Source: an uncultured Eubacteriaceae bacterium (GTDB taxonomy: Bacteria > Bacillota > Clostridia > Lachnospirales > CAG-274). From it: DNA of 7,543 nucleotides. This document shows, piece after piece, positions 5,699-7,543 of the stretch (positions within the stretch are counted from its first letter, which is position 1; each line of letters begins with the position of its first letter). Made by a program: the position numbers and the translations under genes. Location: assembly GCA_938042265.1 (NCBI GenBank), contig CALIRN010000192.1:1-7543 (forward strand), given 5' to 3'. The notes beneath the pieces are model-generated. The model saw only the letters and a list, made by a program, of their open reading frames with translations, was not told the origin of the DNA and did no database searches.

Positions 5699-6475
5699 CT
5701 ATAAATGAAATACATCTTTTAAAGCATATTCAACATTTGCCGTAATAAACTGACCGTGCTTTTTTATGTCATCGACTGCCTTTTCCATGACATAGGCATG
5801 TCCCACACTGTCTAACATCGGTATATCATTATAATTATCGCCAAACGCCATACATTCTTCCGGTAAAATATTCATAGACTGCTGAATCTGTTTCATGGCA
5901 TTGCCTTTGCTGACCTTTAAATCCATAAAATCCAGATACAGCGAACCGGATACAACTGCCGCTGCTTCATTTCCCCAGCGCTTGAAAAAATGCTCCTTTG
6001 AATGTTCAATGCCCGACAAATCACAGACTGCAACCTTTAAAATGTCTTCCTGAATCTCCGAAAAATCCGACACCAGTGTCGTATGGTAATTGACCACCTT
6101 TGTCATTCTGTCGTGATATTCTTTGGTCTTTGGCTTAATATATGCCGTCTTTTCGCCGGATACCAGCACTTCACAGTATTCCTGTGCCAGCACATCTTCA
6201 ATAATATCCAGTGCCAGTTCCCGCTTCATCGGTGTCTTTGCAATCGTCTTTCCTTTATAGGAAACCAATGCACCGTTCTCACTGATATATACCAGTTCTT
6301 CCGCCACCGGTGCGAACAGCCGTTTTAAACTTGTCATCTGTCTTCCACTTGCCGGCGCAAATAAAATTCCTCTGTCTGAAAGTTTCTGGATTGTTTCAAA
6401 CATAGATTCATCTACACTTTGCGCACCATTTAACAAAAGTGTGCCGTCAAGGTCACTTGCCACCAGTTTTATCAT
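5699..6475 (-). CDS. Cof-type HAD-IIB family phosphatase
   Basis: A cytosolic Mg-dependent hydrolase of the haloacid dehalogenase superfamily, probably acting on sugar phosphates or cofactor phosphates; the substrate cannot be read from the sequence. All four motifs are present: I, SDLDGTLL (D8 nucleophile, D10); II, APASGR (S43); III, K190 in LKVSKGNA; IV, AFGDNYNDIPML (212-217). The region between motifs II and III is the IIB cap. The 258 residues are normal for the family. The start is put at ATG 6475 because GAGGA lies 5 bases upstream and the protein then begins with the standard MIKLVASDLDG. A longer frame from ATG 6553 overlaps the maf stop, but its 26 extra codons run through a strong hairpin and do not resemble a HAD N-terminus. 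Confidence 0.93.
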   Translation of the reverse strand: MIKLVASDLDGTLLLNGAQSVDESMFETIQKLSDRGILFAPASGRQMTSLKRLFAPVAEELVYISENGALVSYKGKTIAKTPMKRELALDIIEDVLAQEYCEVLVSGEKTAYIKPKTKEYHDRMTKVVNYHTTLVSDFSEIQEDILKVAVCDLSGIEHSKEHFFKRWGNEAAAVVSGSLYLDFMDLKVSKGNAMKQIQQSMNILPEECMAFGDNYNDIPMLDSVGHAYVMEKAVDDIKKHGQFITANVEYALKDVFHL

Positions 6476-6513
6476 TTCAATCCTCATTTCTAAGTAACTT
6501 GTTGTAAAGATGC

Positions 6514-6544
6514 GATGAGAAATCCGCGCAGGCGGTTTCTCATC
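6514..6544 (-). other. 13-bp hairpin between maf and the HAD gene
   Basis: GATGAGAAA and TTTCTCATC are perfect 9-bp arms, followed inward by CCGC/GCGG (4 bp) with a single bulged A and a 4-base loop. It begins 6 bases past the maf stop and ends about 40 bases before the HAD start. No T-run follows on either strand, so it is not a standard terminator. An mRNA-processing or stability element, or a dispersed palindromic repeat, would fit. Confidence 0.7.
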
Positions 6545-6549
6545 TGCCG

Positions 6550-7122
6550 TCATAGCACTTCTGCATTTTTTAATTCCTGATAAACTCTCGCCACCGGAAG
6601 TCCCACAACTGCATTGTAATCGCCGCTGATTCCTTTGACAAATGCGGCAAATCTGCCCATGAATACCGCTTTATCCATCGGTTCACCGGTCGCAATGTAG
6701 CTTTTAATTTCTTCCGCGGACATCTCATATAACGATACCGTTACCGCCTCAGCAAAACAAATCTGCTTCTTCGGTGTCAGTATTGTAACTCCAGTATATA
6801 CAAAATGCTCTTTTCCTGCAAGACTTTCAATCATCAAGTACGCATCTTCCTCGGATTTTGGCTTGCCAAGCACTTTTCCGTTGTGATACACAATCGTATC
6901 TGCACCGAGAATCACCACATCCCGGTACGATTCTCCCTTTTCCTTACAGATTTGTGCCACGGCTTCTGCTTTTATCTTTGATAATTCTTTCACAATCTCA
7001 TCCGGCTGTGTGGCTGTTGTCACTTCCTTCACATCACTTGTGATAACCTCAAACGGCATTCCAATCTGTGTCAAGAGTTCCCGTCTTCTTGGCGAACCCG
7101 ATGCCAGTATTATTTTCTGCAT
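6550..7122 (-). CDS. maf: Maf-family nucleoside triphosphate pyrophosphatase with altered DKAG motif
   Basis: Maf proteins hydrolyse NTPs such as dTTP, UTP or modified nucleotides to monophosphates, cleaning the pool and linked to septum control. The ATG at 7122 follows GGAGA by 5 bases, giving 190 residues beginning MQKIILASGSPRRRELL, the signature phosphate loop. Also present are SKIKAEA, GADT with catalytic D75, GKVLGKPKSEEDA (K83, K87), FVYTGVT, and FVKGISGDYNAVVGLP near the end. Odd point: relatives read DKAGAYGIQGRFAAF, whereas here it is DKAVFMGRFAAF (150-160), three residues short and missing the conserved Tyr and Gln. The frame is otherwise intact, so activity may be reduced or changed. 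The gene lies only 27 bases past the leuA terminator and heads the maf-HAD-orf-rlmH cluster. Confidence 0.93.
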   Translation of the reverse strand: MQKIILASGSPRRRELLTQIGMPFEVITSDVKEVTTATQPDEIVKELSKIKAEAVAQICKEKGESYRDVVILGADTIVYHNGKVLGKPKSEEDAYLMIESLAGKEHFVYTGVTILTPKKQICFAEAVTVSLYEMSAEEIKSYIATGEPMDKAVFMGRFAAFVKGISGDYNAVVGLPVARVYQELKNAEVL

Positions 7123-7149
7123 AATTCTCTCCATTTATTTTTACCGCAT

Positions 7150-7200
7150 AAAAACCGCCACACAAAGCCCGCCTTTTTAAGACAATCGGCTCAGTGTGGC
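7150..7200 (-). terminator. Rho-independent terminator of leuA
   Basis: On the minus strand, GCCACAC pairs with GTGTGGC (7 bp), an inner AGCC pairs with GGCT across a 2x2 internal loop, and GGTTTTT follows. It begins 18 bases after the leuA stop. The hairpin loop is large (about 18 bases), but the outer stem and T-tract are good. Confidence 0.78.
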
Positions 7201-7218
7201 TGCCTGTAGTTTTATTTT

Positions 7219-7543
7219 TTATTCTTCAATCAGGCTTCTGTTCATTGCTGATTCAAGTGCATCAATGGAAGCACGGATAATATCGTGGTCGATGCCGATA
7301 CCGAAGCTGCCCTTTGCGCCGTGTTCAATGCCGACATAAGCAATGGCGCTGGAATCTGAGCCGTCTTTTAAAGCATGTTCTTCATAGCACATAATTTCAC
7401 AAGGCTTGTTGAAATGCTTTGCAAGAGCATTGCTGACTGCATCTAAACGACCGTTGCCACTGGCTTCGATTTCAACCTTTTTACCGTCCTGCTCAATCGT
7501 TACAACGGTCTGGATACCGTCCCCCTGTTTGAAATGAACTTCC
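7219..7543 (-). CDS. leuA: 2-isopropylmalate synthase, C-terminal fragment
   Basis: An open frame enters from the right edge and ends at TAA 7219-7221, giving 107 visible residues. It carries the C-terminal allosteric (leucine-binding) domain of alpha-isopropylmalate synthase: ASGNGRLDAVSNALAKHF, then CYEEHALKDGSDSSAIAYV, then GSFGIGIDHDIIRASIDALE, ending MNRSLIEE. The enzyme condenses acetyl-CoA with 2-ketoisovalerate in the first committed step of leucine synthesis, and this domain gives feedback control. The 'SGNGxxDA' and 'HALxxGSDxxAxAYV' patterns fit the longer yeast/mycobacterial-type LeuA. Related citramalate or homocitrate synthases share the domain, but leuA is the best call. The catalytic barrel lies beyond the window. 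Confidence 0.87.
   Translation of the reverse strand, partial: EVHFKQGDGIQTVVTIEQDGKKVEIEASGNGRLDAVSNALAKHFNKPCEIMCYEEHALKDGSDSSAIAYVGIEHGAKGSFGIGIDHDIIRASIDALESAMNRSLIEE

Noticed and set aside
6476..6553. 26-codon N-terminal extension of the HAD protein from ATG 6553, overlapping the maf stop as ATGA.
   Set aside because: It lacks a good ribosome binding site, is largely built from the hairpin at 6514-6544, and the family N-terminus begins at 6475, where GAGGA is well placed.

Overview
The window looks like a chromosomal stretch from an anaerobic, low-to-moderate GC Firmicute of the Clostridia (gut Lachnospiraceae/Ruminococcaceae type). This is inferred from the gene families, the strong GGAGG-type ribosome binding sites, the AT-rich spacers and the LxGC-type lipoproteins. 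No mobile element, CRISPR array, rRNA or tRNA was found, and I see no clear new biological system. The unusual content is a series of gene lesions and some well-formed regulatory structures.

Region 1 (1-1703, + strand) is a tightly packed operon. It holds the tail of a probable LacI-type regulator, phosphopentomutase deoB, and a GNAT acetyltransferase, each joined to the next by a 4-base ATGA overlap. The acetyltransferase is broken by two one-base frameshifts at homopolymers, but its sequence stays recognisable across all three frames to 1703.

Region 2 (1788-4162, - strand) holds, in transcription order, an alanyl-tRNA editing protein behind a perfect consensus promoter (TTGACA-17-TATAAT), a 41-residue lipoprotein with its own terminator, and a 227-residue lipoprotein with its own promoter. 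The two lipoproteins share a linker motif.

Region 3 (4165-4776, - strand) is a cupin gene interrupted by one in-frame TAA where the family has Gln. Upstream lies a MerR-type promoter with a 19-bp spacer and a perfect 7-2-7 dyad.

Region 4 (4799-7543, - strand) runs from the end of leuA (leucine biosynthesis), through its terminator, to maf, a Cof-type HAD phosphatase, a small very acidic protein and rlmH, and closes with a strong terminator. This is a housekeeping cluster: nucleotide sanitation, phosphatase and ribosome methylation. Maf carries an altered, shortened version of its conserved DKAGxYxIQG motif. A long hairpin sits between maf and the HAD gene.

Three genes (GNAT, cupin, maf) have lesions within 5.5 kb. 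Either this genome is losing dispensable functions or the assembly carries errors; raw reads would decide.
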